From a virus, in the IMG/VR virus record IMGVR_UViG_3300042298_001801, positions 1 through 40,177 of that record: a stretch of 40,177 nt of DNA. The stretch is one strand, 5' to 3'. Positions 5,661 to 12,280 of this stretch are shown one piece after another. Numbering within the stretch: position 1 is the first letter of the stretch; the number at the start of each line of letters is the position of its first letter. Below the pieces are notes generated by a model, which saw only the letters and a list, made by a program, of their open reading frames with translations, was not told the DNA's origin and made no database searches. The translations under genes were made by a program, and so were the position numbers.

Positions 5661-6966
5661 CGAATACATTCCCGTACACTCGAAAGAAGCGGAGATGTGC
5701 GTTCTTGGCTCCATGATGCTATCCGAGAAGGCAATCTCTGAGGTAGGGCAAATCATCACGGCTGAGGACTTTTACCAGCCAAGCCATAAGCTAGTGTTTC
5801 AAGCGATCCAGCAGCTTGCCGCTAAAGGTTCAGCCGCCGACCTGGTAACCGTCCGAAACTCTCTGCAAGAATCGGGCAGTCTCGAAATGTGCGGCGGAGT
5901 GCCGTACTTGGTTGAGGTTGCTAACTCCACACCGAGCGCACTTAACGCCAAAGAGTACGCCGAGATTGTCAAGGAGAAGTCTTTGATGCGAAGCCTTGAA
6001 TCGGCGGGGCAGGAGATAATTAGGCTATCGCGTGATCCAGAGTTAGAGATTCACCAGCGGATAGACCGGGCGTTGGAATTGGTTGCTAACGTATCGAATA
6101 GCCGCGTAGGGATGATTCAACCTGTTTCTATGGCTCAGTGCGTCGCTGATTTTATCGCAAGGACTGATGAGCTTTACGACAACGGGGTAGTCGCTCCTAG
6201 AGTGCGAACAGGATTCTCTGCGCTTGATGCAATCATTGACGGGCTTTACCCAGGTCAATACACCGTTATTGGAGCGCGTATGGCGATGGGTAAGACCGCG
6301 TTTCTAATTAGCATGGCTCTCAATATGGCGCGTGATGGTCACCGGGTGCGTTTCTACTCGCTTGAAATGACCAAGGATCAGATTGTCACCAGGGCGATTA
6401 GCCAAAGAAGCGATGTACCAGCATGGAATATTAAGAACCAGCTAAATGATCGGCAATTCCAAGCCGTAAACGATGCCGCGAACGAAATCCACAATCTGCC
6501 GATTGACTTTGTTGACCCGGATAGTTTGCACGTTGAGCGACTTGTCTCGCAGGTGAAAGGCATACCAGCAAAGGAGCTACCAGAAGTAATCCTGCTGGAC
6601 TACGCTCAACTACTGGAGGCGTCTGGAAAGTTTGGCACGGACGCTGAACGAAAGGCGTTCATATCAAACCAGCTGCGGGGGCTTGCGAAGTCTACAGGTT
6701 GCCACGTAGCGGCATTGGTGCAAATGGGAAGGACTACCACGAATAGGGCAAACAACCGCCCGACACTTGCCGATATTGCGGACTCTGATAGGTTTGCAAG
6801 AGACGCGCACAACGTGATCTTGTTGCACCGTGAAAGCTACTACCGAAATGAAAGCCCGGACGAAGACGAGTTAGAAGCAATCGTTGCGAAAAACCGGGAG
6901 GGCAAAGTAGGCACGGCGCACCTAGCAATGGTGATGAGAACTACTAGGGTAGGCGATCAAGGATGA
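5653..6966 (+). CDS. dnaB: Replicative DNA helicase, DnaB family
   Basis: This is a full-length 437-residue DnaB homologue. The N-terminal helical domain (about 5-110: SKEAEMCVLGSMML, ...DFYQPSHKLVFQAI...) mediates hexamer contacts and primase binding. The RecA-like motor has Walker A GARMAMGKTAF (about 207-217), SLEM, Walker B VILLDYAQLL (about 313-322), and the late DnaB signature with arginines (HRESYY...IVAKNREGKVGTAHLAM). It unwinds DNA ahead of the host polymerase. The phage thus brings its own helicase but no polymerase. It overlaps the sigma gene (8 bases) and the initiator gene (ATGA), keeping helicase and initiator production linked. Confidence 0.95.
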   Translation: MFDEYIPVHSKEAEMCVLGSMMLSEKAISEVGQIITAEDFYQPSHKLVFQAIQQLAAKGSAADLVTVRNSLQESGSLEMCGGVPYLVEVANSTPSALNAKEYAEIVKEKSLMRSLESAGQEIIRLSRDPELEIHQRIDRALELVANVSNSRVGMIQPVSMAQCVADFIARTDELYDNGVVAPRVRTGFSALDAIIDGLYPGQYTVIGARMAMGKTAFLISMALNMARDGHRVRFYSLEMTKDQIVTRAISQRSDVPAWNIKNQLNDRQFQAVNDAANEIHNLPIDFVDPDSLHVERLVSQVKGIPAKELPEVILLDYAQLLEASGKFGTDAERKAFISNQLRGLAKSTGCHVAALVQMGRTTTNRANNRPTLADIADSDRFARDAHNVILLHRESYYRNESPDEDELEAIVAKNREGKVGTAHLAMVMRTTRVGDQG

Positions 6967-7727
6967 GCGAGGTTGAAGTGAAGCGGGAGCCGTTTGTGAT
7001 TATGCCGATTTGGGTTTACAACCTAAAGGCGGGGGCGACGTTCAACCAGGTTTACCTAGCGATCCAAACATTCACCGACGGCAATGGGCAAGGCTTCCCT
7101 ACATGGGAGGCTATTGCCAGCCGTGCCGATGTAACCGAGCGCACGGTTGGACGGGCAATCAAGTTCTTCAAAGATCGTGGGGCGATCACCGTTGAGAACC
7201 AATACCGAAACAATCAACAGGTGCAAAATCTCTACACTTTGCCGATGGACAATCCTCAAAATACACGCCCTGACACTGGAGTCACCCCGTCTATACGCCC
7301 TGACTCCACAGTCACCCCCGCCCTGACTCCACAGTCATACAGAACAAGAACCATAGAACAAGAACCATATAAAGAAAAAGAAAAAATACTAAAAGAAAAA
7401 GAAACCACGCCAAAAACTGAGGCGATTGAAGAGTTTGTCTCCAAGGTCAAGGCTAGTTACCCGCCCCGAACTGGAAACATGGGTTGGAAGTATTTCACTC
7501 AAAGAGCCGCGTCCCATTTTAAGACCGCCAAGAGTAAAGATGATTTTCTCCTAGCTGTGTTGGCATACAAAAAAGAGTGCGCCATGCTTGAAACTAGCCC
7601 GCGACACGTAATGATGCCAGCCACGTTCATAGCCAAGCACTACGACTACATTCCAACACACCAAGAGCAACCAGCGGAACGAAAGGTAATCAAGATTGCC
7701 CCCTGGAAGGAAATAGGAGCGCGATGA
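6963..7727 (+). CDS. Replication initiator (HTH N-terminus, O-like)
   Basis: The 254-residue protein has a winged-helix N-terminus of the HTH_36 type (about residues 8-75: PIWVYNLKAGATFNQVYLAIQTF...FPTWEAIASRADVTERTVGRAIKFFKDRGAI), as in phage and plasmid initiators. A low-complexity linker (about 100-148) follows, then a helical C-terminal domain (about 155-254) that could contact helicase. The linker is encoded by three 18-bp iterons and a long A-rich tract, the arrangement of lambda O and its origin. The predicted role is to bind the iterons, open the A-rich stretch and load the phage DnaB, whose gene overlaps it upstream. The initiator role is inferred from domain, context and DNA repeats together. 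Confidence 0.78.
   Translation: MSEVEVKREPFVIMPIWVYNLKAGATFNQVYLAIQTFTDGNGQGFPTWEAIASRADVTERTVGRAIKFFKDRGAITVENQYRNNQQVQNLYTLPMDNPQNTRPDTGVTPSIRPDSTVTPALTPQSYRTRTIEQEPYKEKEKILKEKETTPKTEAIEEFVSKVKASYPPRTGNMGWKYFTQRAASHFKTAKSKDDFLLAVLAYKKECAMLETSPRHVMMPATFIAKHYDYIPTHQEQPAERKVIKIAPWKEIGAR
7267..7337. repeat. Three 18-bp iterons inside the initiator gene
   Basis: Copies lie at 7267-7284, 7297-7314 and 7320-7337. Copies 2 and 3 are identical (GCCCTGACTCCACAGTCA). Copy 1 differs in its centre (TGAC-ACTGGA-GTCA). Each contains a dyad TGACT-N4-AGTCA or TGAC-N6-GTCA. Start-to-start spacing is 30 and 23 bp. The translated stretch is Pro/Thr/Ser-rich linker, so the DNA rather than the protein is probably what is conserved. 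Confidence 0.8.
7338..7405. other. A-rich tract, putative DNA-unwinding element
   Basis: Directly after the iterons the top strand is almost free of T and very A-rich. It opens with a perfect tandem of the 14-mer AGAACAAGAACCAT (7341-7354, 7355-7368) and continues with repeated AAAGAAAAAGAAA blocks. An AT-rich purine tract next to initiator sites is the classic place for duplex melting. Confidence 0.6.
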
Positions 7728-7828
7728 ATATACCAAAACAGCCCCGCAATTCCACAAAAACCCCGTTTCTAGGCGTTCTGATGCCTTTCCCGTCTCAGAA
7801 CACGGGTGGCAAGGTAGAGGCGGCTTAA
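7724..7828 (+). CDS. Small 34-aa ORF after the initiator
   Basis: ATG 7724 overlaps the initiator stop as ATGA, and AGGAG lies 4-5 bases upstream, which is as good a ribosome site as any in the operon. The product is 34 residues, basic at the N-terminus (MNIPKQPRNSTKTPF), with no recognisable domain. It fills most of the space before the next gene. It is too short to judge by codon use, so it may be a real microprotein or a chance frame. Confidence 0.45.
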   Translation: MNIPKQPRNSTKTPFLGVLMPFPSQNTGGKVEAA

Positions 7829-7862
7829 ACGGCGAAAATAACATAACAAAGGAAAACCAAAA

Positions 7863-8153
7863 ATGACATATCCACCAATCACCGAAGAACAAAAACAGCG
7901 CATCATGGCACTAGCGAGGCACAATAACCCTAAATGGGAGTTTAGAACTACGGACACGGGCTATCGAATCAGTATTGAATCTGAGAGTGAGTATTTTAAG
8001 TTCAACCGTGGTATATCAATACTCGCGGGATACATGAAGATTGCCGAGATTCTTGGATGCAAGAACCTAGACGAAAGCGGTCGAAGTGTCTCTGAGGGTT
8101 GCGATACGTGCGACTTTGGATGGAAATACTCGCTTGACCTGGATGTCTGGTAA
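7863..8153 (+). CDS. Unknown 96-aa protein, last gene of replication block
   Basis: No family recognised. GGA lies 9 bases before ATG 7863. The protein starts with a helical segment (TEEQKQRIMALARHNNPKWEF), has a short beta-like stretch (FRTTDTGYRISIES), then another helix, and ends with CDTCDFGWKYSLDLDVW. The two cysteines in CDTC could form half of a metal site, but no partner pair is present. A hairpin terminator starts 8 bases after the stop, so this is the last gene of the rightward unit. Confidence 0.72.
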   Translation: MTYPPITEEQKQRIMALARHNNPKWEFRTTDTGYRISIESESEYFKFNRGISILAGYMKIAEILGCKNLDESGRSVSEGCDTCDFGWKYSLDLDVW

Positions 8154-8160
8154 AAAGAAA

Positions 8161-8183
8161 ACCCCGCCCTAATTGGGCGAGGT
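8161..8183. terminator. Bidirectional terminator between convergent blocks
   Basis: A 9-bp stem (ACCCCGCCC, 8161-8169, with GGGCGAGGT, 8175-8183; one internal mismatch that becomes a G-U pair on the leftward RNA) has a 5-base loop. Leftward it is followed by a T-rich run (complement of 8148-8160), rightward by CTTTCGTT. It ends both the replication block and the leftward block starting at 10088. Confidence 0.75.
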
Positions 8184-8312
8184 CTTTCGTTGCTTGGCTA
8201 GGAAGCGGGATATTCTAGCAGCTTCCTCGGGGGTGCAAACCCACCAATACTGTTTCGAGCCGGGTGGATGTTTGCGAGGTCTGCCGCGTGGTTTCTTTGG
8301 GGGTTCGGTCAT
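8169..8312 (-). CDS. 47-aa AT-hook microprotein
   Basis: ATG 8312 overlaps the upstream stop as ATGA and the frame runs to TAG at 8169-8171. The product begins MTEPPKKPRGRPRKHPPG: the PRGRPRK core is a textbook AT-hook, which binds the minor groove of AT-rich DNA. It continues with a short helical tail containing WWVCTPEEAARISRFLAKQ. The stop codon lies inside the stem of the convergent terminator. Very small AT-hook proteins could affect DNA bending or host nucleoid proteins; this is inference. The overlap and the motif make it a likely real gene although it is below usual size cut-offs. Confidence 0.65.
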   Translation of the reverse strand: MTEPPKKPRGRPRKHPPGSKQYWWVCTPEEAARISRFLAKQRKTSPN

Positions 8313-8488
8313 TTTTCCCTGTACCCTTCCGCTCGGAGTTGCTTTATCTTGGCTTCGTACTTCTTTTTGTTTTTGAATAGCTCGATTCCATAGAACGGGG
8401 AGCCGTCTTTGTAAAAGTCTTTCCCGTTGTGCGCTGAAATACTGTACTTGCTTGATCCAACGCCGTACATGGTCGTGTAGAGCTTCAT
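8309..8488 (-). CDS. Unknown 59-aa basic protein
   Basis: I place the start at ATG 8488, because GGAGGT lies 6 bases upstream (complement of 8495-8500) in a leader ending ACACAATG. A frame extension to ATG 8515 would cover that ribosome site. The start overlaps the previous stop as ATGA. The protein is basic and lysine-rich in its second half (ELFKNKKKYEAKIKQLRAEGYREK, a charged helix). The first half is strand-like with tyrosines. No family recognised. It lies just upstream of the AT-hook microprotein in the same unit. Confidence 0.7.
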   Translation of the reverse strand: MKLYTTMYGVGSSKYSISAHNGKDFYKDGSPFYGIELFKNKKKYEAKIKQLRAEGYREK

Positions 8489-8883
8489 TGTGTTACCTCC
8501 GCGTTTGGTGACCATGCAACAAGATTACCGTTTGCGCTATCGTTTCCAGCTACCCAAGTGATCCCGTATTCAGATAACTCGTTGCGGTGCGTTTGCATAA
8601 TTGCGGCGCGGTAGTCTTCGTCTCTCATGTGGAATCGGTCAGATCGTCGGTAGCGATTGGCAAAGTCTTCCAGGCTATCTGCTGGTACGCGGTTGCCGCC
8701 AAACAAGACAGCCGGGTGATTTGGGCTTAGGCGTGCGTTTATCATGCCACGGTTTCCGATTTCTTGAATTAGCTTTGCTTTTTGGGCTTTGTAATGATCC
8801 CAGCTAACTGTTTTGGATTGGAAGGACTGGTGAAGGTCTGCGTATTCGGATTGAATTTGGGCTACGGTTCTTAATGTTTGCAT
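8485..8883 (-). CDS. Unknown 132-aa protein
   Basis: No family recognised. ATG 8883 is preceded by AGGA about 9-10 bases upstream and a leader ending CAACACAATG. The N-terminal half is a long helical, probably coiled-coil region (TVAQIQSEYADLHQSFQSKTVSWDHYKAQKAKLIQEIGNRG). The second half is mixed, with RVPADSLEDFANRYRRSDRF and a strand-like C-terminus (GITWVAGNDSANGNLVAW). No membrane segment. It belongs to the second leftward block, co-transcribed with several small proteins of unknown role. Confidence 0.7.
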   Translation of the reverse strand: MQTLRTVAQIQSEYADLHQSFQSKTVSWDHYKAQKAKLIQEIGNRGMINARLSPNHPAVLFGGNRVPADSLEDFANRYRRSDRFHMRDEDYRAAIMQTHRNELSEYGITWVAGNDSANGNLVAWSPNAEVTQ

Positions 8884-8938
8884 TGTGTTGTATCCTGCTA
8901 TGAGTTCGGCATAGCTCCCTAGAATCTCTGGACTCTAG

Positions 8939-8967
8939 GCAACCCTGCCGGGGTTGCTTTGCTTTTA
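8939..8967 (+). terminator. Rightward hairpin with T-rich tail
   Basis: GCAACCC (8939-8945), loop TGCCG, GGGTTGC (8951-8957), then TTTGCTTTT. It is oriented to stop rightward transcripts, although the local genes run left, so it would block read-through or antisense transcription into the leftward block. Confidence 0.5.
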
Positions 8968-9195
8968 ATCTACCGGGGCGTACCCTGGTTTATACATCTT
9001 GACGGGGGGATTCTGCATCTGCAATTTCTTTGCAAGTTCAATCGTGAAGCCTCTCCAGTACGATTTATCTTGATGGCATAGGATATGAGCGTGTCCAGTC
9101 TCCCGGTCTACTAATTCCAGCCACCAGCCGCCATGTTGTTTGCCCATCCACTCAAGTTGCAATACGTGAGTATCGTTCTGCTCAATGATCGTCAT
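8965..9195 (-). CDS. Unknown 76-aa protein
   Basis: No family recognised. ATG 9195 overlaps the previous stop as ATGA, with GGTGGTG shortly upstream. The product is tryptophan- and histidine-rich (LEWMGKQHGGWWLELVDRETGHAHILCHQDKSYWRGF), which suggests a small beta-sheet core, and a helix follows (TIELAKKLQMQ). The stop lies at the end of the rightward hairpin. It is one of five small proteins in the leftward block. Confidence 0.7.
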   Translation of the reverse strand: MTIIEQNDTHVLQLEWMGKQHGGWWLELVDRETGHAHILCHQDKSYWRGFTIELAKKLQMQNPPVKMYKPGYAPVD

Positions 9196-9428
9196 AATTT
9201 CACCACCATCGCGCTAGGGTCTAACCACGGGTTGATACCGTCCGCATCCGTGACTCTAAACCTTTCGAATCCTTGATCTATCGCCCATTTCTTAGCCTCT
9301 TCAAACCGTGACCCGTCGCCTACGGTGATAACATCCTCTGCCCATTCCGGGTCACCCTTTCGGTGTCCCCATAATACGAATTCTTTCATAGTTCCATTGC
9401 CTCCTACTTTTTCGATTGTGTATTTCAT
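9192..9428 (-). CDS. Unknown 78-aa protein
   Basis: I place the start at ATG 9428 (MKYTIEKVGG), because GGAGG lies 8 bases upstream and the start shares a base with the previous stop (TAATG). A longer frame to 9500 would overlap the upstream gene and has no better site. The protein has a strand-like N-terminus, then a beta-alpha-beta-looking stretch (AEDVITVGDGSRFEEAKKWAIDQGFERFRVTDADG). No family recognised and no membrane segment. The layout resembles a tiny ferredoxin-like domain, which is only an impression. Confidence 0.7.
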   Translation of the reverse strand: MKYTIEKVGGNGTMKEFVLWGHRKGDPEWAEDVITVGDGSRFEEAKKWAIDQGFERFRVTDADGINPWLDPSAMVVKL

Positions 9429-9634
9429 TACTTCGATCCTCCATAAACGAAAGCCGCCTTGCACTCCATGAATTGAGTTTGGGTTACCGAAGCTCCACAC
9501 GCTTCACGAATCGCGTTCACGTCGGCAGATCGTCCAGCACCAGGGATGCTGAAGTAATGGCAAGCGACGAAGATGAAGGCTGAGGCTAGGAAGATGCCTA
9601 GCGTGGCGAGTAGAGTTAGTTCTATTTTATTCAT
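9428..9634 (-). CDS. Small membrane-anchored protein, 68 aa
   Basis: One hydrophobic helix occupies residues about 6-28 (ELTLLATLGIFLASAFIFVACHYF), followed by a 40-residue hydrophilic tail with two further cysteines (ACG, MECK) that could form a disulfide outside the membrane. The FVAC segment resembles a lipobox only weakly, since position -3 is F. The leader has AAAGGT before ATG 9634, like the gene at 10088. Orientation is probably tail-out. It is not next to the lysis genes, so exclusion or envelope modification is as plausible as lysis. Confidence 0.68.
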   Translation of the reverse strand: MNKIELTLLATLGIFLASAFIFVACHYFSIPGAGRSADVNAIREACGASVTQTQFMECKAAFVYGGSK

Positions 9635-9701
9635 TTGGTTTTACCTTTGCCTGGCTCTTCAGTTAGGGGCGGCAATCCCTAAGACCCCGAAGGGTTTCGC
9701 C

Positions 9702-10088
9702 TTAGATTCTGGTTAAGTTGTAGCCAATCTCATTCTTGCCGTAGTATGTGCGCTCCAGCAGGTAACCACACTCTTTCAGGGCGTCGCATAGGGAATTGAT
9801 ACCAACTCCAGCGCATGAGCTAATCTTGCCATGCTCAGCCGTGCCACGCTCAAAAAGCCATTTGAGAGAGTAAGCAAGGCAAGCGGAGTGCCTATCATAG
9901 CCGCAACCACTAGCAGAAGCCAGCTTGATACCGCCGATGGTGTAGACCGTGGGGATGTTGCCCCATGTGCGGGATGATGTAAAGACTACGCCAAGCTGAA
10001 TTGTGCCGCCTGACTTTTGGATTAGGTTTTGGGAGAGGAAGAAGTCTTGGATTCGAGATTCGGTTGCGTTGAGTTTTTGTGTTTTCAT
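9702..10088 (-). CDS. First gene of second leftward block, unknown 128 aa
   Basis: No family recognised. ATG 10088 follows AAAGGT with 7 bases spacing. The protein has an N-terminal helix, a strand-rich middle (GTIQLGVVFTSSRTWGNIPTVYTIGG), a segment with cysteines and histidines (SGCGYDRHSACLAYSLKWLFERG), and a C-terminal part with CAGVGINSLCDALKECGY. Five cysteines in so short a cytoplasmic protein are notable and could bind metal, but their spacing fits no common finger. It is promoter-proximal to the leftward block and faces the repeat-rich control region. Confidence 0.7.
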   Translation of the reverse strand: MKTQKLNATESRIQDFFLSQNLIQKSGGTIQLGVVFTSSRTWGNIPTVYTIGGIKLASASGCGYDRHSACLAYSLKWLFERGTAEHGKISSCAGVGINSLCDALKECGYLLERTYYGKNEIGYNLTRI

Positions 10089-10494
10089 TTGGTTTACCTT
10101 TGCGCCGATTGCTCGGCTACATAATCATTATTACATAAATAATTGGAATTGGTAGGGTTGAGGCGCATTTCCATCAAATATGTCATGCGTAGGTTCAAAA
10201 TTGAGGCGTGATTATGGGCAAATCATCAAAAAGATCAAATGTATGCGGTGATTACATTTAACCTATGATAAGATTGTAAACTTAGGTTCAAAAAGTTAGC
10301 CTTGGCTAATTTAGGTTCAAACATATAGGCACAAACTCGCCTCAAAAAACGTTCAGGGGGAAAGGGGGAACGGCCAAAATCGTCAGAAATATCATGCGAT
10401 TTGAACCTACGCCCATCCAAGAAAACAACAAAATCATCAAAAAGATCATGTTTCGCGCATCATGTGGGTATGCTCCGGGCGTCTGGAGAAATAT
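10089..10494. promoter_or_regulatory. Second divergent control region, repeat-rich, about 400 bases without a gene
   Basis: The region between the leftward block and the late block holds TAGGTTCAAA at 10190-10199, 10283-10292 and 10312-10321, and its inverse at 10400-10409. The same AGGTTCAAAA occurs at 1730-1739. There is an 18-bp direct repeat (10220-10237, 10431-10448) and an inverted pair CGTTC/GAACG (10350-10354, 10368-10372) around a G-rich loop. AT-rich stretches near 10120-10140 and 10250-10280 could hold -10 elements, but I see no clear -35/-10 pair. It probably carries late and leftward promoters, perhaps sigma-factor-dependent, and operators. Confidence 0.6.
10220..10448 (+). repeat. 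18-bp direct repeat pair
   Basis: AAATCATCAAAAAGATCA occurs at 10220-10237 and 10431-10448, 211 bp apart, with no mismatch. The second copy lies about 47 bases before the amidase start. Each copy holds a GATC. This spacing and position fit a regulatory protein site or looping element. Confidence 0.8.
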
Positions 10495-11055
10495 ATGCTA
10501 GCGATAGATGCAGGTCACGGGATGATGAATACAGGCATTGGCTATGATCCAGGCGCGACGGCTCGGCACGGCGGCAAAACCTACAAGGAAGCTGATATAG
10601 CCCTGGAGTACGCACTCACGATGAAGCAGGTGTGTATTGACCTTGGGATACCGTACAAGCTGACCAGAAGCGTTAAGCTGCAACCCGCGCCATTGAAGCA
10701 CCGAGTATCCCGTATGAAGGGCGCGACGGCATTGATTAGCTTCCATTGCAACGCAGGAGGCGGTACAGGTACGGAGACGCTATTTGGTAGCTCGAAAGAT
10801 GTTGCCTGGTCTAGATCGGTACAGGAAGCGGCACTAAAGGGCTTGGAGCTTAGGGATCGGGGTATCAAGGACGATTCAACGATTAGGCACGGCAAGTTAG
10901 CGATACTCCAAGGCTCGTTCCCGTCTGCTCTCTTGGAGCTTGGGTTCATTGATAACCGGGATGACGTACACCGGATGACCGAACGGGCAAGGCGTTTGAA
11001 GGTTTGCTACGGCATCGCCACGGCATACATCCGAATATATGGAAACAAAAACTAG
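10495..11055 (+). CDS. Endolysin: N-acetylmuramoyl-L-alanine amidase (Amidase_3)
   Basis: The 186-residue protein is a single Amidase_3 domain. The zinc ligands are H8 in AIDAGHG, E32 in YKEADIA and H84 in ISFHCNA, and the catalytic glutamate is E148 in LLELGFIDN. It cleaves the bond between MurNAc and the stem peptide of peptidoglycan. I chose ATG 10495 because GGAG lies 6 bases upstream; a frame start at 10462 has none and adds residues before the first strand. No signal peptide, so it needs a holin for release. No cell-wall-binding domain is present. It is the first gene of the late block, next to three small membrane-protein candidates. Confidence 0.93.
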   Translation: MLAIDAGHGMMNTGIGYDPGATARHGGKTYKEADIALEYALTMKQVCIDLGIPYKLTRSVKLQPAPLKHRVSRMKGATALISFHCNAGGGTGTETLFGSSKDVAWSRSVQEAALKGLELRDRGIKDDSTIRHGKLAILQGSFPSALLELGFIDNRDDVHRMTERARRLKVCYGIATAYIRIYGNKN

Positions 11056-11224
11056 GGATTTGGCTAATGAAATTCATTATAGGGAAGCACAAAACATTAT
11101 TAGGTGGCACGGCATGAATTACGGCTTATTGGCTCTTGCGGTGTGCTTGGGGACGTTTGTGGCGGATATTCTGAAGATTATGCTTGCGGCGTTCATCGAA
11201 GTGCGGAGCGGTCAAGAGTTGTGA
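11039..11224 (+). CDS. Single-pass membrane protein, holin candidate
   Basis: A 61-residue protein with one long hydrophobic helix (about 28-52, YGLLALAVCLGTFVADILKIMLAAF), a charged N-terminal segment of about 25 residues and a short charged tail. ATG 11039 lies within the end of the amidase gene (17-base overlap). Position, size and topology fit a class III holin or pinholin. Sequence alone cannot separate this from the neighbouring 11506-11703 product as the actual holin. Confidence 0.65.
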   Translation: METKTRDLANEIHYREAQNIIRWHGMNYGLLALAVCLGTFVADILKIMLAAFIEVRSGQEL

Positions 11225-11245
11225 ACGAAAAAGAGGTGATGAGCG

Positions 11246-11509
11246 TTGAGTTTTGATATGTCTGGACTTAATAAGCAGGTGCCGTTATGGGGATTTATTC
11301 TCTCTGTTCTCGTTGCGTTCGGTGGAGCGGCTACGGTTTGGGGGCAATCGAAACAGGAACTGGTTGCGCTCAGGAATGACCTTCAAGCGGCAAAGGTTCA
11401 GATGGAAGAAGAGAGGCGGGAAAGCAACGAGAGGTACAAGGCGATCAGTGACCGATTGGCGTACATCTCCGAAACGGTTTACGAGATTAAAGGAAAAGTG
11501 AACAAATGA
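11246..11509 (+). CDS. Membrane-anchored coiled-coil lysis protein
   Basis: The 87-residue protein has an N-terminal membrane helix (about 12-33, VPLWGFILSVLVAFGGAATVW) followed by a continuous charged coiled coil (about 36-87). The start is TTG 11246, with AGAGGTG 7 bases upstream; the ATG at 11258 is a shorter alternative. The topology fits an inner-membrane spanin (i-spanin) or an XhlA-like lysis accessory. No separate outer-membrane lipoprotein was seen to complete a two-component spanin. It overlaps the next gene as ATGA. Confidence 0.68.
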   Translation: MSFDMSGLNKQVPLWGFILSVLVAFGGAATVWGQSKQELVALRNDLQAAKVQMEEERRESNERYKAISDRLAYISETVYEIKGKVNK

Positions 11510-11703
11510 AAGACAAACTAATTCTTGCAGGTGCTTTAAGCGGGCTATTGGGAGCCGCTAGAGCCGATTACGAAGCGTTCAAGTCATGGAAGAGCGCAAA
11601 GGACGCGTTGACCTATGATTGGAACATTGCGTTCTGGCGATGGTTCCAGGGCGGAATCATTGGAGCGGTTACGGTGGCGGGACTCTTTGAGGTGGCGGCA
11701 TGA
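11506..11703 (+). CDS. Small membrane protein, holin candidate
   Basis: A 65-residue protein with a mildly hydrophobic N-terminus (LILAGALSGLLGAARA) and a stronger C-terminal hydrophobic helix (about 45-64, RWFQGGIIGAVTVAGLFEVA), separated by an amphipathic region. ATG 11506 overlaps the previous stop. Together with 11039-11224 and 11246-11509 it forms a lysis cassette. Which of the two short proteins is the holin and which a modulator cannot be decided here. Confidence 0.62.
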   Translation: MKDKLILAGALSGLLGAARADYEAFKSWKSAKDALTYDWNIAFWRWFQGGIIGAVTVAGLFEVAA

Positions 11704-11885
11704 GCAACCGAATACGCTTTGGCGTTCGCGTCCCCTTCTTCCGTAATGCGGGGGTGTTGGTGTTCCGCAAGGTATCTCCAGCGAATACCCAACGGTTTAG
11801 CGAGTTGGTGGGCTTGGTGCGCTTGCTGCTGAATGAGCAAGGGCAATCCAGCGACTCTATTGTGTTTGAAGTTACTCCGTCATGA
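11700..11885 (+). CDS. Unknown 61-aa protein between lysis and terminase genes
   Basis: No family recognised. ATG 11700 overlaps the previous stop and the end overlaps the next ATG, so it is translated in the operon. The protein is basic at the start (NRIRFGVRVPFFRNAG), continues with a helix (SELVGLVRLLLNEQGQ), and lacks a membrane segment. Short proteins at this spot may help terminase or lysis, but nothing specific is visible. Confidence 0.65.
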   Translation: MSNRIRFGVRVPFFRNAGVLVFRKVSPANTQRFSELVGLVRLLLNEQGQSSDSIVFEVTPS

Positions 11886-12280
11886 GCGAACATCTTCCGG
11901 CGTCCGTAGATATAGCCTCGCTGGTGCAATCACTAGCGGGGTGCGACTATAACCATTTTGACATTGCAGAGATTATCGGGTTGCCCGTGGATCAGATGCG
12001 GCGGGACTATGCGAACCAACTAAAGGCGCGTGAGGTGTTGATTGATGATGCCTACTATTGCGCTCAGAGTCTTGTTAAGCGGCTTCGTCGGCACTTGGAG
12101 GCAGGGACGCATGAATCTATGCCACGGCACGTATTCAACGAGAGTGCCAAATTGGTTGTGGAGACGCTCAAAAGTAAGGGTGGTTGGACGGTTAACCCTG
12201 TGACGGCTACCCTGAACTACGACATGAGTAACCCCGAAGTGGTCAAGGCTTTGAAAATTCTCGGAGTCGAGCTTGGCTAA
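11882..12280 (+). CDS. terS: Terminase small subunit (probable)
   Basis: The 132-residue product sits directly before, and overlaps, the large terminase gene. It begins with an HTH-like segment (HFDIAEIIGLPVDQMRRDYANQL, about 27-50), the usual DNA-recognition module of small terminases, followed by a helical oligomerisation region (about 55-95) and a C-terminal tail with MSNPEVVKALKILGVELG that could dock on the large subunit. Small terminases form rings that select phage DNA for packaging. Assignment rests on position, size and the HTH; sequence identity to known families is not obvious. Confidence 0.68.
   Translation: MSEHLPASVDIASLVQSLAGCDYNHFDIAEIIGLPVDQMRRDYANQLKAREVLIDDAYYCAQSLVKRLRRHLEAGTHESMPRHVFNESAKLVVETLKSKGGWTVNPVTATLNYDMSNPEVVKALKILGVELG

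Noticed and set aside
8884-8964. A hidden gene or riboswitch in the gap before 8883
   Set aside because: No open frame with a ribosome site fits. The hairpin with a T-rich tail explains the structure adequately.
9429-9500. N-terminal extension of the gene at 9192-9428
   Set aside because: It would run through the upstream gene and its own GGAGG. The ATG at 9428 is better supported.
10462-10494. Upstream start of the amidase at 10462
   Set aside because: No ribosome site and the extra residues precede a complete Amidase_3 domain. ATG 10495 has GGAG at good spacing.
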